DNA from: Tetrastigma voinierianum
Taxonomy: Eukaryota; Streptophyta; Magnoliopsida; Vitales; Vitaceae
Assembly (NCBI GenBank): GCA_016808115.1
Contig: JAEQBH010002182.1
Location: 930,001-994,000 of the forward strand
DNA: 64,000 bases
Reading direction: 5' to 3'
The notes beneath the pieces are model-generated. The model did not search any database. It saw only the letters and a program-made list of their open reading frames with translations, and had not been told where the DNA came from. Both the position numbers and the translations under genes were made by a program. Shown piece after piece: positions 12,001-23,754 of the stretch (positions are counted from its first letter, which is position 1; each line of letters starts with the position of its first letter).

Positions 12001-12994
12001 TACTTACTTATTCAAAGGCATAACAAAACATTTGGTTCTCCATCTACACCTTTTGTTTGAGATACATACATAATTTGAAGGAATCTTAGTTACACAGTCA
12101 AACATATGGGATATAAAAGTACTCAATGGTAGATAGTGTTATATTAGATCATACAAATTTGGAGGGTAATGTCTTTGCTTTATATATTTCTGCACATATA
12201 AATGCTTTTGGAGGAACAACAAAATCAAAGAATATCAGGATATCCCAACTCTGATGAATTAGCTTTTTCAATCACAAAATCCATAAATCATCATAGAGTA
12301 AGCAAAAAAAAAAAATTATATAGCATAAGCTAGTATATCCATGGAGAAAAAGTTCAATGTAGAATGTTCAAGAATTAAAAGAAGCTTTGGAAATCATTCT
12401 AAGTAGAGAACAATCAACAAAAGGAATTGTAGCTAAATTGTTTATCCATCCCAAATGGGTGCACATCACTATGAAATGACTACAACAAGAAAATATAACA
12501 GAAAATCCAGCAGCTAAGACACTAAAAACTAAGAAATATTACAATAATCACTGTCCCCACATCACCAAACCCTTGTGCCTTAATCAATAAGAAATAATGC
12601 AACACATGAATGAGTCCAAACATCCACATCCGAGGTGCAACTTGAAGGCCCCAACCCATACATATACAAAAATTTCCTCACTATGCTAATTACAGGTTTT
12701 TATATTCAAGGACTAACAATAGTTGGTCCTTGAATGAAATAAATCTTGAGAAACAGAAAAAAGTGTCATGAGAAAAATAGAAATGAAAGCATAAGAGGTT
12801 AAAGTCAAAGTTAGCACAAACACCAGGAGAAATCATCAAGCTTCGATTAATAGGTAAGTAAAGCAAAAGAAAAGTTAAGAGCCTGACAACAGCCACTTCA
12901 ACCGTACAAGCTACAAGCTTCCTAATTTGGCCATAATTTCTTATAACTCATAAGCAAAGAAATAAATTTAAGGACAAGAAAGAAAAACCCTAAC
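12001..12994. other. MULE flank or 5' region, no gene recognised
   Basis: AT-rich DNA upstream of the transposase frame. It probably includes the MULE promoter end. No terminal inverted repeat could be matched to the far side. Confidence 0.35.
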
Positions 12995-13070
12995 CTGATT
13001 TCAAGGGCATGGTTGAAACAATCGATAGCCTCAACGAAATCACCTTCTTTCACAGCAAACACAAACCCAA
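12995..13070 (-). pseudogene. fragment resembling a NASP-type TPR exon
   Basis: The minus-strand reading gives AVKEGDFVEAIDCFNHALEIR followed directly by a GT dinucleotide (13 bases of AT-rich intron-like sequence follow). This resembles the first tetratricopeptide motif of plant NASP-type histone chaperones (K-x-x-DFVEAxxCFxxALEIR), where an exon also ends after EIR. No further exon of such a gene is seen on either side, so it looks like an isolated or captured piece, possibly Pack-MULE material. The match is short, and another TPR protein is possible. Confidence 0.35.
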
Positions 13071-13854
13071 ATAGAAAAATAAAAAAATTCTTCGAAACAA
13101 ACTACTTGGTACGAATATAACCGTAAACGGTGTTTTACTCTTACCTTGATTTTCAAAGTTGAGTCTTTTGCAATATATGATCATATTTATAAATTAGGAT
13201 GATGAAGGCAGCAGCGTAAGCCGAATAGATGCGTGGAGTGCAGAGATAGCTTAAATTGGGAAGAAACTGGAAACTGGCCTTTAAAAATGCAAGGGTTCGG
13301 ATTTAGGGATGAAGACGGAGCCGAGCACACGATGATAGGATTTCCCATTTTCCCCTTTCGCTAGAGATCGAACCAAGCAGGAAGGAAGTTTAGAGTTAGG
13401 GCTTTTTTTGCCTTTGGCCTTTATCATAGAGAGATGAAGACGAAATGAGTTAGAGGTGAACCGCCAGATATTTATTTATTTATTTTTAATGAGGTGAACA
13501 ACCTGATTTTTTTTTTTTTTAATTCCATCTTGGAATATTAGTTGGATTGTTAAGAGAGACAACTTCGGTATTGTTTGCCTAATTATCACTTTTGTTCCTC
13601 AAAGACAATTATTATTTTTTTCAAATGTACTGATTGATGCAATTCAAATTTTTTATACCTATATGACTTTTATTTTAAAATAAGCTGCTTGTGATACATA
13701 CTTCTCCCAATAATAAAACTATATAACCTCAATCTTACAAGAATCATGGTGTTACAATCTTACTAATATGTCAAAGTCATTGAAAACTTTATTCCAATAT
13801 TCTAAACATAACAATTCATGTGATATCAAGGGGCATATGCCTCCACTAATTTTT
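13071..13854. other. intergenic, no gene recognised
   Basis: T- and A-rich runs (for example 13500-13520), with no credible reading frame. Confidence 0.4.
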
Positions 13855-13945
13855 TTTAAAAAAAAATCTCTCCTTTGTAATTAGGGTAATTTGAACCCAA
13901 GTATCACTTTGCCATGTAAATGTTCAACCATTGAGCCTTTGTTGT
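13855..13945 (-). mobile_element. SINE-like, tRNA-derived fragment
   Basis: The reverse strand has a pol III A-box-like GGCTCAATGGTTG and, about 30 bases on, a B-box-like GGGTTCAAATT. An A-rich tract lies at the other end of the copy in the plus orientation. It is degenerate, and no target-site duplication was seen. Confidence 0.35.
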
Positions 13946-14289
13946 TAATGTTACTTAAGTTTACCCTTACTGAACTTGAATCCATGTTCAATCATTGAGC
14001 CTTAGTTCGTAATGTTATTTAAGTTTGCTCCCACTAAACTTAAATCAAAGGTCTGTCATCATGTGATAATATTAGCAAAGTTAGAAAATGAACTTAGGGG
14101 AGCATAAGTTAATTTCATGGGGCCATTCATAAGGCAACTCTGAATTGGTTAAGATTTTGGTAAGTAGGTTTGCTCTAAATTGAAGGTCATGAGTTCAAAC
14201 ACCTCTAATAGGCCCAAGATAGCTGCCCCTTGATATAATATGGTAGTTTGAGGGGCCTTCCCTAAGCATACAATGGGTCTGCCACTCAT

Positions 14290-14472
14290 ACATGGGAGGT
14301 ATTTCAGTTGGTCTAAGACAATGATTATCGGTTTGGAACTTTAACTTGATGATCATCATTTTGGAACTTAACCCAATGATCATCAATTTGAGTCTCCTTA
14401 GGGTTATTGGAGATTTACGTGACAATTAACTTTTCGGACATCCACGTCTATCAAAAATAAAAAATAAAAAAT
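14290..14472 (+). mobile_element. SINE copy (same family as 16129-16307), degraded
   Basis: It shares with the copy at 16129 the order: 'aacc(c/t)aatg(a/g)tcatca', a B-box-like tttgagtctcctt, 'gga(g)(a/g)tttac', 'cggacatccacg' and an A-rich tail (14450-14472). The 5' part is rearranged, with the 'gatgatcatca...ttggaactt' segment duplicated. Confidence 0.5.
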
Positions 14473-14748
14473 GTTATTAAAAACATAGTATGATACATTT
14501 GATTACTATTTATAAAAGAAAATTTTATTTCTTATTACATTTAAATTTTATAAATATGAAAGATAAAAAATAATGGAAAAATCCCAAGGAAATTAGACAC
14601 AATTTAAGAACCCAATAAACCAAACGGGTCGGATCCGAATGGTTTATATACAGCGGATGGTACCCGAAATCCTTAGACCTGCAGGCCAAAACCCTTTCCC
14701 CAACGCTCTGAACCAAAATCGAACCTTGCAAATTGAAGATCAGCAAAA

Positions 14749-17700
14749 ATGGGGATCAGATTCATATTGATGGTGAACAAGCAAGGCCAGACCCGTCTCG
14801 CTCAGTACTACGAGTACCTCACCCTGGAAGAACGGCGTGCTCTCGAGGGCGAGATCGTTCGCAAATGCCTTGCCCGTACGGAGCAGCAGGTCTCTTTTTC
14901 TCATCCAATTTGCTAGGTTTTGAAACGAATCCTTTTTAGTTTCTCGTTTTTTTTTTGTATTTTTATTTTCATGTTTTTTTTCACCCGGAACCAGTGTTTT
15001 GGTTTACTTGTGATTGATCCTCAGAGAATGGGATTTTTTTTTTTTTCAATTTCTAGCGTGTTTGGTTGCTTGGGAATCGAAAATTTAAACTTTTGGGTGT
15101 TTGGAAGTTCTTTCCTTTCTGTGGAAATCTCTGTTTCTGTGAGTTGGGGATGTGAATTTTCGATTCGATTTACAGAACAGTTCCAATTCAAATTCCTTAT
15201 AATGAGTTGGTGTGATAGGTACAATCCTAGTCCAAGTTTTTGTGGAACCATCCGGCGAGGTCTTTTTCAGATCCAATTGTTTAATTTTTGAATCGAATCT
15301 TTTTCAATTGCTTTCTTTACCGAGGACTCAAAACTAGTGTTTTTGTAGAAGTCGTTATTGCCCTTCCGAGAATCAGATTGTTGTTATTGTCCTTAGGAGA
15401 ATCCTTCTTGGTGTGTTTGTTTGCTGGGAATTGGGAATTTTTTATAAACTGTTGTATTAAAAATTTTTAACTTTCAGTTTGGGTTCCTCTTTTCCTCCCA
15501 AGATTTGAACCTTCAATTCAATTACATACAATCATATAAATTTTGAAAAAATGATCCTCATCCTGATTCTGATGCCCAAGTTTTGTTCAATGAACCCAGC
15601 CTTGGGGGTGCCCAAGAGCTTGTGAAACTGGTGCTAATATTCCTATTATGTTTGATGGAAAATGCTTATGCATTCTTAATAATATTTTCTGCATGTGTGA
15701 ACAGTGTTCATTTGTTGAGCATCGAACCTACAAAATTGTGTACAGGCGCTATGCATCACTTTTTTTCTTGGTTGGAGTTGACAGTGGTGAAGTAAGTGAC
15801 CTTTTCCTTATTATGAAATAATTTTTCACTCAAATGTTGAAATGTCATGCCACCAAAGATGTAGTTTCGGAGTTCAATTTAGTTAGAACTTCTGAATTGT
15901 TTGAGTTAGGGGCTGCTTACTCCATCTGGCTCTAAAGCGTGTCTCACAGACCCTCCATTTCTGCCCCTGTTGGCTATCTGGTCAGTGTTTTAGTTTGTGC
16001 ATCAGGTGCTTCTACTGAGCTGGGAGTCAACAATTCTTATCCACTTGAAAGGAATGGGGGAATATTATTGTTATAGGTCAATTTTTTAACATAATACAAA
16101 AGTTGGTTGGTATAATTTGATACTTATTAATCTTGAAGGATAGCTCAATTGGTTTTAGGCCTTGGGGTTTAACCTAATGGTCATCAGTTCGAGTCCCCTT
16201 AGGGCCACTGGAGGTTTACTTAACTGTTAAATTCAGGGTCCCATGGGATTAGTCGAGGTGCGCGTAAACTGGCTCGGACATCCACGGTTATCAAACAAGA
16301 AAAAAAAATCTGATACTTACTCATGGTGATTTAATCTGTGAATATGCTTGCTTGCTTATCAAAAATTAAAAAAAAAAAACTGTGAATTTGGTAGCTTCTT
16401 CAATAAGTTAAAAATGTTATTATCTCTACACACTGAGATTCAGATCTTGTGATAGTGATACTATTTGTATGTTTGAGAAGTAAGAACCAAATCTATAGGT
16501 ACCCGTGAAGAGTACAACTGATCCTTCCCTGTTTTTAGTAGGTTTATATTTGACAGTGACACCTATTTTATCAGTTTTAGGACCTTCATATAGTTATTTT
16601 TGCTTGCAACATGTTTTGTGGTAAATGGGTGATTGCCAATAGTTATAGTTGGCTGTTGTTCTAAACTTTGCTCCTAGGCTGAAAAGCTATCTTGTTGCAA
16701 ACTAAAATTTGCAAGCCTAAGGCAATGTAAAATGCGGGTCTTTTCATTTTTCCCTCATTTTTTTGGCCTCATTGGGACTTGAACCTAGAACCTACCATAA
16801 ATCCACCCCAACCCTTTACCACTTGAGCCAGACCTCAAGGGCATGAAATGTGTCTCTCTTGTCTAAGATTATGATCTCCCCCCCTACTTGCATTTTTTAG
16901 ATGCCTTTTGTATCCCTTCAACTTGCTTAGTTGTACTTGCATTTTGGGTGTGAAAGGGATCTAGCAGAAAGCTTGTGCAGTTTAGGACTGATGAAAAAAG
17001 GGTTGAAAATTGGATGTTAACAAAACAAAATACTAGAAAAGGTTCAGCATATGATGGCGGTACATTCTCTCTCCCAGCAATTTATGAGAGCTTTCTTTTT
17101 ACATTGAAACCTTGTTATTTTCTAGGAAAATCATAGGAGCTTACGTTACATGTAAATTTCATGATGTATGTGCGTGAAATTCCTTTTGCTAATACAAACC
17201 CAATAGGCATTTGCGACAAAGAAAATAAGAACCAATTCCTAGTGCATTGTAAGTAAAGTCGGATTAACATCGGATATTTTATTTTAGTTATACACTTGAA
17301 TTTGGCTAGCATGTTACTAAGTCGTGTCCGAGGGTCCTAAGAACTTGGGGATTAAATGAATATGGCTTCAAGCTCAACTCTTTGGTCTTTGTATACCGAA
17401 CCACACACTCAGGAACTCCTTTGATGTGTGAGCTGATGAGCCAAGGCTTAGGATGTCATAAAACATGTCCTCTATTTAAGAACACGTGGACACTGTCGAC
17501 TTAAAACATGTGTCCACTTAAATAAAAACTAATTGTGATGAAGGATACTATTTGGAAGATTCCATTTGGTGCACAGGAGTGAAAATTTTAATAGAACAAC
17601 AAATTAAAAATAAGATAAATTTGCTTGGGATTATTCTATTGTGGGTTGAAGGGAGTGTAAATAATTGTGGATTAGTGCGTGACCAATTAGCAAAATCATC

Positions 17701-18182
17701 TGGACATTGTAAGTCAACCTTTTAGGGTTTTAGTTTGTATCACCTCAAATAACCATGAGAGGTTCTTCTCTTCTTTATCTCAATCATCATGTGAGATTTT
17801 TTTTTTCTACATTAATTTCATTGTTTTTTTTTTGGCAGAATGAACTTGCAATTCTGGAGTTCATACATCTATTAGTTGAAACTATGGACCGCCATTTTGG
17901 CAATGTGGTAAGTCTTCTTATGAAAATGATCCGAAGGACTCCTGATCTCTCTTCCAAGTCTTGGATCTTTCCCATTCTGGTCCATATTATTACAATGTCA
18001 TGGTAACTGTTTCAGTCCTTTTATTTCTTGTCTCTCTGCAATTACAGTGTGAACTAGACATCATGTTTCATCTGGAAAAAGCACATTTCATGCTGGAGGA
18101 AATGGTCATGAACGGGTGTATTGTTGAGACAAGTAAGGCTAACATTCTGGCCCCAATACAGCTGATGGACAAAGCATCATAA
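14749..18182 (+). CDS. AP4S: AP-4 adaptor complex sigma subunit
   Basis: Four exons, 14749-14889, 15705-15791, 17839-17907 and 18048-18182 (TAA stop), all join in frame with GT-AG introns of 815, 2047 and 140 bp. The product is 143 residues, the usual length of AP-4 sigma. It begins MGIRFILMVNKQGQTRLAQY and runs through the clathrin-adaptor small-chain fold, with the family signature LEKAHFMLEEMVMNGCIVET near the C-terminus. AP-4 (epsilon, beta, mu, sigma) is a non-clathrin coat at the trans-Golgi network; in plants it sorts vacuolar cargo. The sigma longin-type domain forms part of the complex core and helps bind dileucine signals. The ATG chosen is the first Met of the conserved N-terminus. 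No damage is visible. Introns 2 and upstream DNA carry SINEs. Confidence 0.95.
16129..16307 (+). mobile_element. SINE in AP-4 sigma intron 2
   Basis: This is a tRNA-derived element: A-box-like tagctcaattggt (16141), B-box-like gttcgagtcccc (16187) and an A-rich end (16298-16307). It is bounded by atttgatacttatt (16115-16128) and atctgatacttact (16308-16321), a 12-of-14 target-site duplication. Its 3' part (gtcccatgggattagtcgag...cggacatccacggttatcaa) recurs in two other copies in the window. Confidence 0.75.
16745..16835 (-). mobile_element. SINE-like, tRNA-derived fragment in AP-4 sigma intron 2
   Basis: The reverse strand reads TGGCTCAAGTGG (A box) then, about 45 bases on, GGTTCAAGTCCC (B box), followed by sequence running into T-rich DNA on the plus strand. 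The body differs from the 16129 family. Confidence 0.5.
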
Positions 18183-19034
18183 AATTTCCAACGCAGCAAT
18201 ACCTCTTATTTCTAGATGCCTTGTCAGGTATTGCCCTTTGAATCAAGGGGTTTGGATCTCATTTGTGCTATTACCTTGTTGTACAACGAGCAAAAAACAG
18301 AGTGTGATAACAGTTTTCTTTAACGATTAAAAATCATTTGTTGCTTCAATTGACCATGCAATAAGATATAGGTATGTGATTGACTTCGAAACGCCTAAAC
18401 TTATCTTGATGTTCTCTGGATATTGGTGCCATTGACATGGAACTGATAGAAAAATCCTTTAAGCCGGCATTTTATGAACCCTTAGAGACTATTTCAGGGC
18501 GTGGAGGGAACTGCCTTCATAAACTTTGGGATACCTTAAAAGCAGGGATAGTCTTACAGTTTAAATATTTGTATACTGTGTCCGATTATATAGATATTGT
18601 CATTTTTGGGTTTAAGAACTTGCATAGACTTTAAAATCGTTCTTGAATTGAAATGAGTCGAAAATGCTAGCAAATATAATGTGTGAGCTTTCTTTCTTTA
18701 TTCGATGTGAGATGTAACGAAACCTTTTTATGTCTGAGCCACAAAGTCGCTTATGTCCACGTGAGATTAAGAGTCGAAGCGTACAAATCTGCTTTCTGGT
18801 AAACGGGGAGATGGATTCTGGCAGTGGGGTCGAGTAATTAGGCTCTAATATCATTTGTAAGGGAATCGGTCGATCAGCCAGATATTCGAGGGCTCGAAGG
18901 AGCTTTGTGACTTTGAAAGCGTCTTAGGTTGAGAGGAGTCGAAAATCTTTATCTGTGTGGGGTGTTTTACTATCGAGCATGTTTCTGCCCAAGTTGAAAG
19001 GGTCAAATCGTATATAGGGTTGAGAGCTTCCTAT
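18183..19034. other. AP-4 sigma 3' flank, repeat-like, no gene recognised
   Basis: Probably 3' UTR at first, then sequence with recurring 'gatgtgagatgt(g/a)a' words and a region (18650-19030) of higher GC that looks like an old transposon fragment. The ORF at 18437-18634 has no recognisable domain and is not called as a gene. Confidence 0.35.
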
Positions 19035-19322
19035 ACTATCGATGTGAGATGTGAGAAACATTATGAACGATATCAATTTCTAACTGAATTATTATTGATT
19101 TTCTCAGGTTTAATTGTAACTATTAAATATTGTTAAGATTACCAAAATAGCATTAACAATTAGGGCTAAGAACTTTCTTCCCTATCCAATGTGGGATGTG
19201 AGAAACTTTATGAACGATATCAATTTCTAACTTAATTATTATTGATTTTCCCGGGTTCAATTGGTTTAATTGTAACTATTAAATATTGTTAAGATTACTA
19301 AAATAGCATTAACAATTATTAC
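19035..19322. repeat. two-copy tandem duplication, ~147-bp period
   Basis: The block gatgtgagaaac(a/t)tt(a)tgaacgatatcaatttctaac...attgttaagatta...aatagcattaacaatta appears twice. The words agaaac at 19054 and 19201 set the period at 147. The second copy has a few extra bases (gttcaattg). A separate 33-bp duplication (gcaact(t/a)gtcattacttct...) follows at 19338-19403. Confidence 0.75.
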
Positions 19323-19403
19323 TTCCCTCCCAAGTTTGCAACTTGTCATTACTTCTAGGCTTCTTCATTAGCAACTAGTCATTACTTCTACGCTTCTTCA
19401 TTA

Positions 19404-20252
19404 ATTATTTCTCCCACTTTTCATTTAAAAACATTTATCAAATAAAGTTTGAACATAAATTATTCTTCAGTAACAATATAAAATAATGGAGAATTAATAC
19501 ATTTTTAGAAAAATGCAACTTTGCAATATAATATCATAAAAAGAACAAAATATAGCATATTAAAACCCGAGGCCAAGTGGCATTTTCAATTCCACACACA
19601 TTCCATATTAATAAATATCTTCTTTTACAATCCAAACCTTGTACTAGTAATTCATCAAAATGGCTTAATATATTTTTGAATGCATGATCATAACTCAAAG
19701 ATATTAATAATTTTCCTTATTAAAATTTCAATTCAATGAGATAGGATAACATTACTCTGCTACCAATTAGTAGCTTAACTATATCACATTAAAGTAATCA
19801 CTTTAGAGGAAAGGTGAATAACTTGATCATCACATGTAATAATATAACATGTATAATGAAAGACAATTGCATACAAAGTATAGAGAGTAAAATGATTACA
19901 CGAATGTAATTTCCATTAGAAAGATTATCCATCCAATTTATAACAAAATGAAATTAATTCGAGCATTTGGATGATGTTTGATACTTTAAATAAAAATGTA
20001 ATGAAAGACAAACCTGATGTACAAACAACCTAACAAAAAGGTATTACATAAATAATAATTTTGATTGATTTTCTTTCTAAGATCATATTCTTCTTAATTT
20101 TCCTTTTGAGTTGATTGATCTTTTGAATTGCCAATATGAGAAGGGAGTGAAAACGGACTTCTAAAATATAATATGATTGTGCCAGCACAGTACAATTACC
20201 AATACCTTCAAACCTTTAACACAGAATGTTTCAATTAATCAAGAAATAAAAA
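19404..20252. other. AT-rich intergenic, 3' of the GGT gene
   Basis: No coding frame. The 3' UTR of the minus-strand GGT gene probably occupies the right end. Confidence 0.45.
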
Positions 20253-23200
20253 TCACATAGCAGCTGGCCTACCATCTTTTCTAGGGTCACTTACAGCAGT
20301 AAGGGTTCCATGGAATATTTCTGCATTAAAATCTTTACCATTTTTTCTGCCCATGTCAATGGGCTTTCCAAGGCTTTGAACCACAAGCTGGGTGATAGCA
20401 CCTCCTGCCTTAGCCTTCAGTTGATGCCCTCTTTCTGCCAAGAATAGCTTCCTTTCCTCTGAAAGCTCGATATGGTCACCATCAATCACCGTCCAGTTTT
20501 CATACGAAACCACATTGGGTATTAGCTGCACAGAATCAAGATTAAATCAAATGACTGGTTCTAAAATGTGGGGTCTTATATTCCAAGTTTAGGATCAGGT
20601 TGCAAACCCTGTGGTAGACCCTTGGACTCTGAATGGCAGCTAAAGGTTCCATCCCCAAGATAAAATGGTTAAGGAAAACCTGAATCACTGCTGGAATTAT
20701 GTCCATACCACCACTTCCACCAATGACCCCGACTAGCTGGTTGTCCTGACAAGTGATTCAAAGGAAGAACTTATCAGAAAAGTATAAAATTGTCCAAGGA
20801 ACAAGCAATAAAAAGAGACAAACTCAATCTTCCAGCTTAATGACACTTACCTTCATAACAATGATTGGCGTCATGGATGATAGAGGTCTCTTGTTTGGCC
20901 TGATAAAATTTGAAGGAGCGGGAGGAAGTTTGTCAGGAGATAATTCTGTTGGCGTTGAGAAATCGTCCATCTCATTGTTAATCACAATACCAGTGGATGG
21001 AGATAGAACCCCAGCTCCAAAACCATAATTTACAGTTGTTGTCATTGACACAGCATTTCTATCAGCATCTACTATGCAGAAATGGCTGGTTCCATGATCA
21101 TAGTTATTCATACACGGCAATTAAAAACCAAAAATTTCCAGCATCACGACTTCATGATGACAATACTGGACGAAAGCTGGAATAATTATTAGGATAGGCA
21201 GTTTGTACCTGTTCATATGGTATTCTGAAAGTTGTATTGTCAAGTATCTTCTGCGAATTTTGTTGGCAAAAGATGGAAAGCATTTTCAGTGTATTTATTA
21301 ATATTTACAAAATGAGGTCACCAAGTTCATTGGATGGAAAACATATGTTTCAATGTTCAACTAGAGCGTGAAGACCCAGAGATCACTCTTGCAGCATCTG
21401 AACTCCGTAGCTATTAAAGATGTTTTTAGAACCTAATTTCCACCAGCCTTTGGAATGCAAGTCCCATACTTCTCAAGCAAAATATGGAATTGTAAGGAAA
21501 TAAATGCAACATATGTCTCAAAAATCAGCATAATTAAGGGTCTTAATACTTAGCCCCACAAACATCCATCTGAGGTCCATTAATCAGAGTAGTTAGAGTC
21601 ATTCAATAGGCATTCTTTGCCACCAAGAGAAATAGAAGGATTTTCCAAACTAGAATTGAACTATACCGAAAGACCACATACAGAATAGAAGAGCTAAGAA
21701 AGGAAGAGGAAGAATACTCACCAAGGAAACCCCAAGTGTTCCACTTGAAGGAGGTGGCATTCCAAATATTGTGTATCCTAAGGTTTCCGCAGATATTGCA
21801 TCGGTTACTTCCACTTTGTAATTCCTTAAATCATCCATAGTGAGAATCCCACCTGCCTTTCTCACATCCTTGACTAGCTTCTCCCCCACAGTTCCATTAT
21901 AGAAGGCTTGTGGCCCTTGTTCTGCCACTGCCTCCAAGCTGTTGCCAAGTTCCAGATTATAGCATGTATCACCTGCTTGTAACAATTTCCCATTTGGAGC
22001 AAATACTTGTCGTAAGCCGGGATCGTTCAAGATCAAATGGGCACCACTAGCTATGGCTTTCGAGAGATAAGGAGCAACCACAAACCCATCTTTAGCGAGC
22101 CGTATGGCTGGTTGGAATAAACTCTTCCAAGCCAGCCGCCCATGTTTCAGCCAAGCTTCATGAAGGCCAGCTAACTCCCCAGGTACACCCATTGCCAGAG
22201 CACCTAGCCACTTGGCTCTGGGATTATTATCATACATGTTCTGTTTGTTCAGAAATACATCATTATATCACAGCCCTGAGATAAACACATTAATTGAACT
22301 CTGGAGAAAATGGTTTGAAGTTCCCCTACCACCCAATGGGTCCAACATAAAAGGCCTCTAATGGAAATGGAAAATTGACTGAAACTTCTGTCAAGTGAGG
22401 CATCTGATAAATTGGACCCATTGAAACAAGGGTCCAATCAGACCATATCAAAATGTTCTATGGATTGAAGATAAGGAGAGAATTATAAACCTGGGAAGCA
22501 GCTAAGGGAGCAGTTTCCCTCATGTCAAGAGCCTCAACTTTTGAGGTTAAGGAAGATCGAACAATCATGAAAGATCCACCTCCTATTCCACTTGCCATCG
22601 GATTAACTATCCCCTCGCACAGTGCAGTTGCAACTGCAGCATCAACAGCATGTCCTCCCTTTCTAAGCATAGATGCACCAATTTCAGAGCAACGGCCATC
22701 ATCGGCAGCAACGACACCCTGATTTGATTTAACAATGGCGGTATCTTCAATTTTCGTATTCTCATTGTACTTACTCTCAGCAGTGAGGGGCCAACTAGTT
22801 GAATTGCCCACAAGCCCAAGAATAAGGCCAATGACTGGAACCAAGCAACATGTTCAGCATTAAATGGAGAAAATCCCAAGCACACAAAATGAGAAATGGA
22901 AAAGGTAAATCAAATGGAACCCTTCTATGTAAAATACCATGTCCTTTCCATGCTTTTAGGATTAGCTAGTAGCTCATATTCACATGAAAACCATCTCAAT
23001 TCAGATTTTCTAATCACACTTAAAATAAAATTGAATTAAGTTTCCACAGGTAAAAGCATGCGATCTTTCTAAAAAACCAGTACAAAAACAGATGAAGTAA
23101 CAAATGAAATCTTCGGAATTTTTTTTAAATTTCACTCACTCAGTATCTTGATCAGTTCAGCTAAACACACAAAGAACAAAATTTGAAACTTCATTGAGTA

Positions 23201-23754
23201 AAATTTGAAGTCCCCAACACTTTCCACAGCAACAGCCGTTCAAGAAAACGTTGGGAATTTATGGAAAACCAATCAAAGAGATGCCTAAGACAAAAACCTG
23301 ATTTCCAGACGAGGCATGTATCTGAAAAGCTTATTGTCCAGCAGTTACGTGTAGAGATGATAAAACCTCAACCACCAATAAATTCAACGAAAGCCATACG
23401 CGTCCCTATATGATTAAATTCTTACAATAAAGACAAATACGAAATTCAACGAAAAGGAAACAAACAAACCGAATCAAAACAGAAGAACCCAAAAACCCCA
23501 AACCATTAACAAGAAAAAAAATCAACACACACCCATCTCTCATCATTGGGCTTCATCATCAGATCGTAAGACAAACCCACAAAACCAAAACAAATAATTG
23601 CAAAAAAGAAAAGAAAAGGCAAAAGCAGTTAAAAAAACCCACATGTGATGGTGGCTATGAGAGCAAGGAAGAAGCACAGAGCTCTGCTGAAACTCTTCTT
23701 CGTGGAGTTATCAACATGGCCCAGAAGTGGATCCTCCATGCTCGCCTTCCTCAT
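20253..23754 (-). CDS. GGT3: gamma-glutamyltransferase, vacuolar type (glutathione hydrolase 3 class); exon 4 damaged
   Basis: Exons on the minus strand: 23643-23754, 22491-22834, 21722-22240, 21209-21432 (broken), 20851-~21114, 20608-20745, 20253-20525. The start is the ATG at 23752-23754 (MRKASMEDPLLG); the longer frame upstream begins at TTG. An N-terminal membrane anchor (about residues 23-50) precedes the GGT domain, as in the plant vacuolar enzyme that removes the glutamyl group from glutathione S-conjugates. Visible family blocks are GGHAVDAAVATALCEGIVNP, GIGGGSFM, FGMPPPSSGTLGVSL, HGTSHFCIVDADRNAVSMTT (with the catalytic Thr), GAGVLSPSTGIVINNEMDDF and VIGGSGGMDIIPAVI. Exons 1-3 and 5-7 keep frame and would give about 630 residues with a normal exon 4. 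As read here exon 4 is out of frame, with a stop at 21361-21363, so this copy is either a recent pseudogene or carries assembly errors. Confidence 0.85.
21209..21432 (-). pseudogene. decayed exon 4 of the GGT gene
   Basis: The minus-strand DNA still matches the exon expected here in short, frame-shifting pieces: LNSYG near 21415, SLGLHALVEH near 21375, KHMF near 21345, MNL near 21328, and KILDNTTF at 21225-21250. It has an AG acceptor before 21432 and a GT donor after 21209. Its 224 bp is about 13 short of the ~79 codons expected. At least five indels are needed to align it. The next exon has CG where its AG acceptor should be (about 21115-21116) and an in-frame TAA just upstream, so skipping exon 4 would not obviously rescue the message. 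Confidence 0.7.

Noticed and set aside
14920..15470. Several ORFs of 60-123 codons
   Set aside because: They lie in intron 1 of the AP-4 sigma gene, are Phe-rich translations of T-rich DNA and show no family resemblance.
18437..18634. 65-codon ORF after AP-4 sigma
   Set aside because: No domain, no intron signals, and inside repeat-like DNA.
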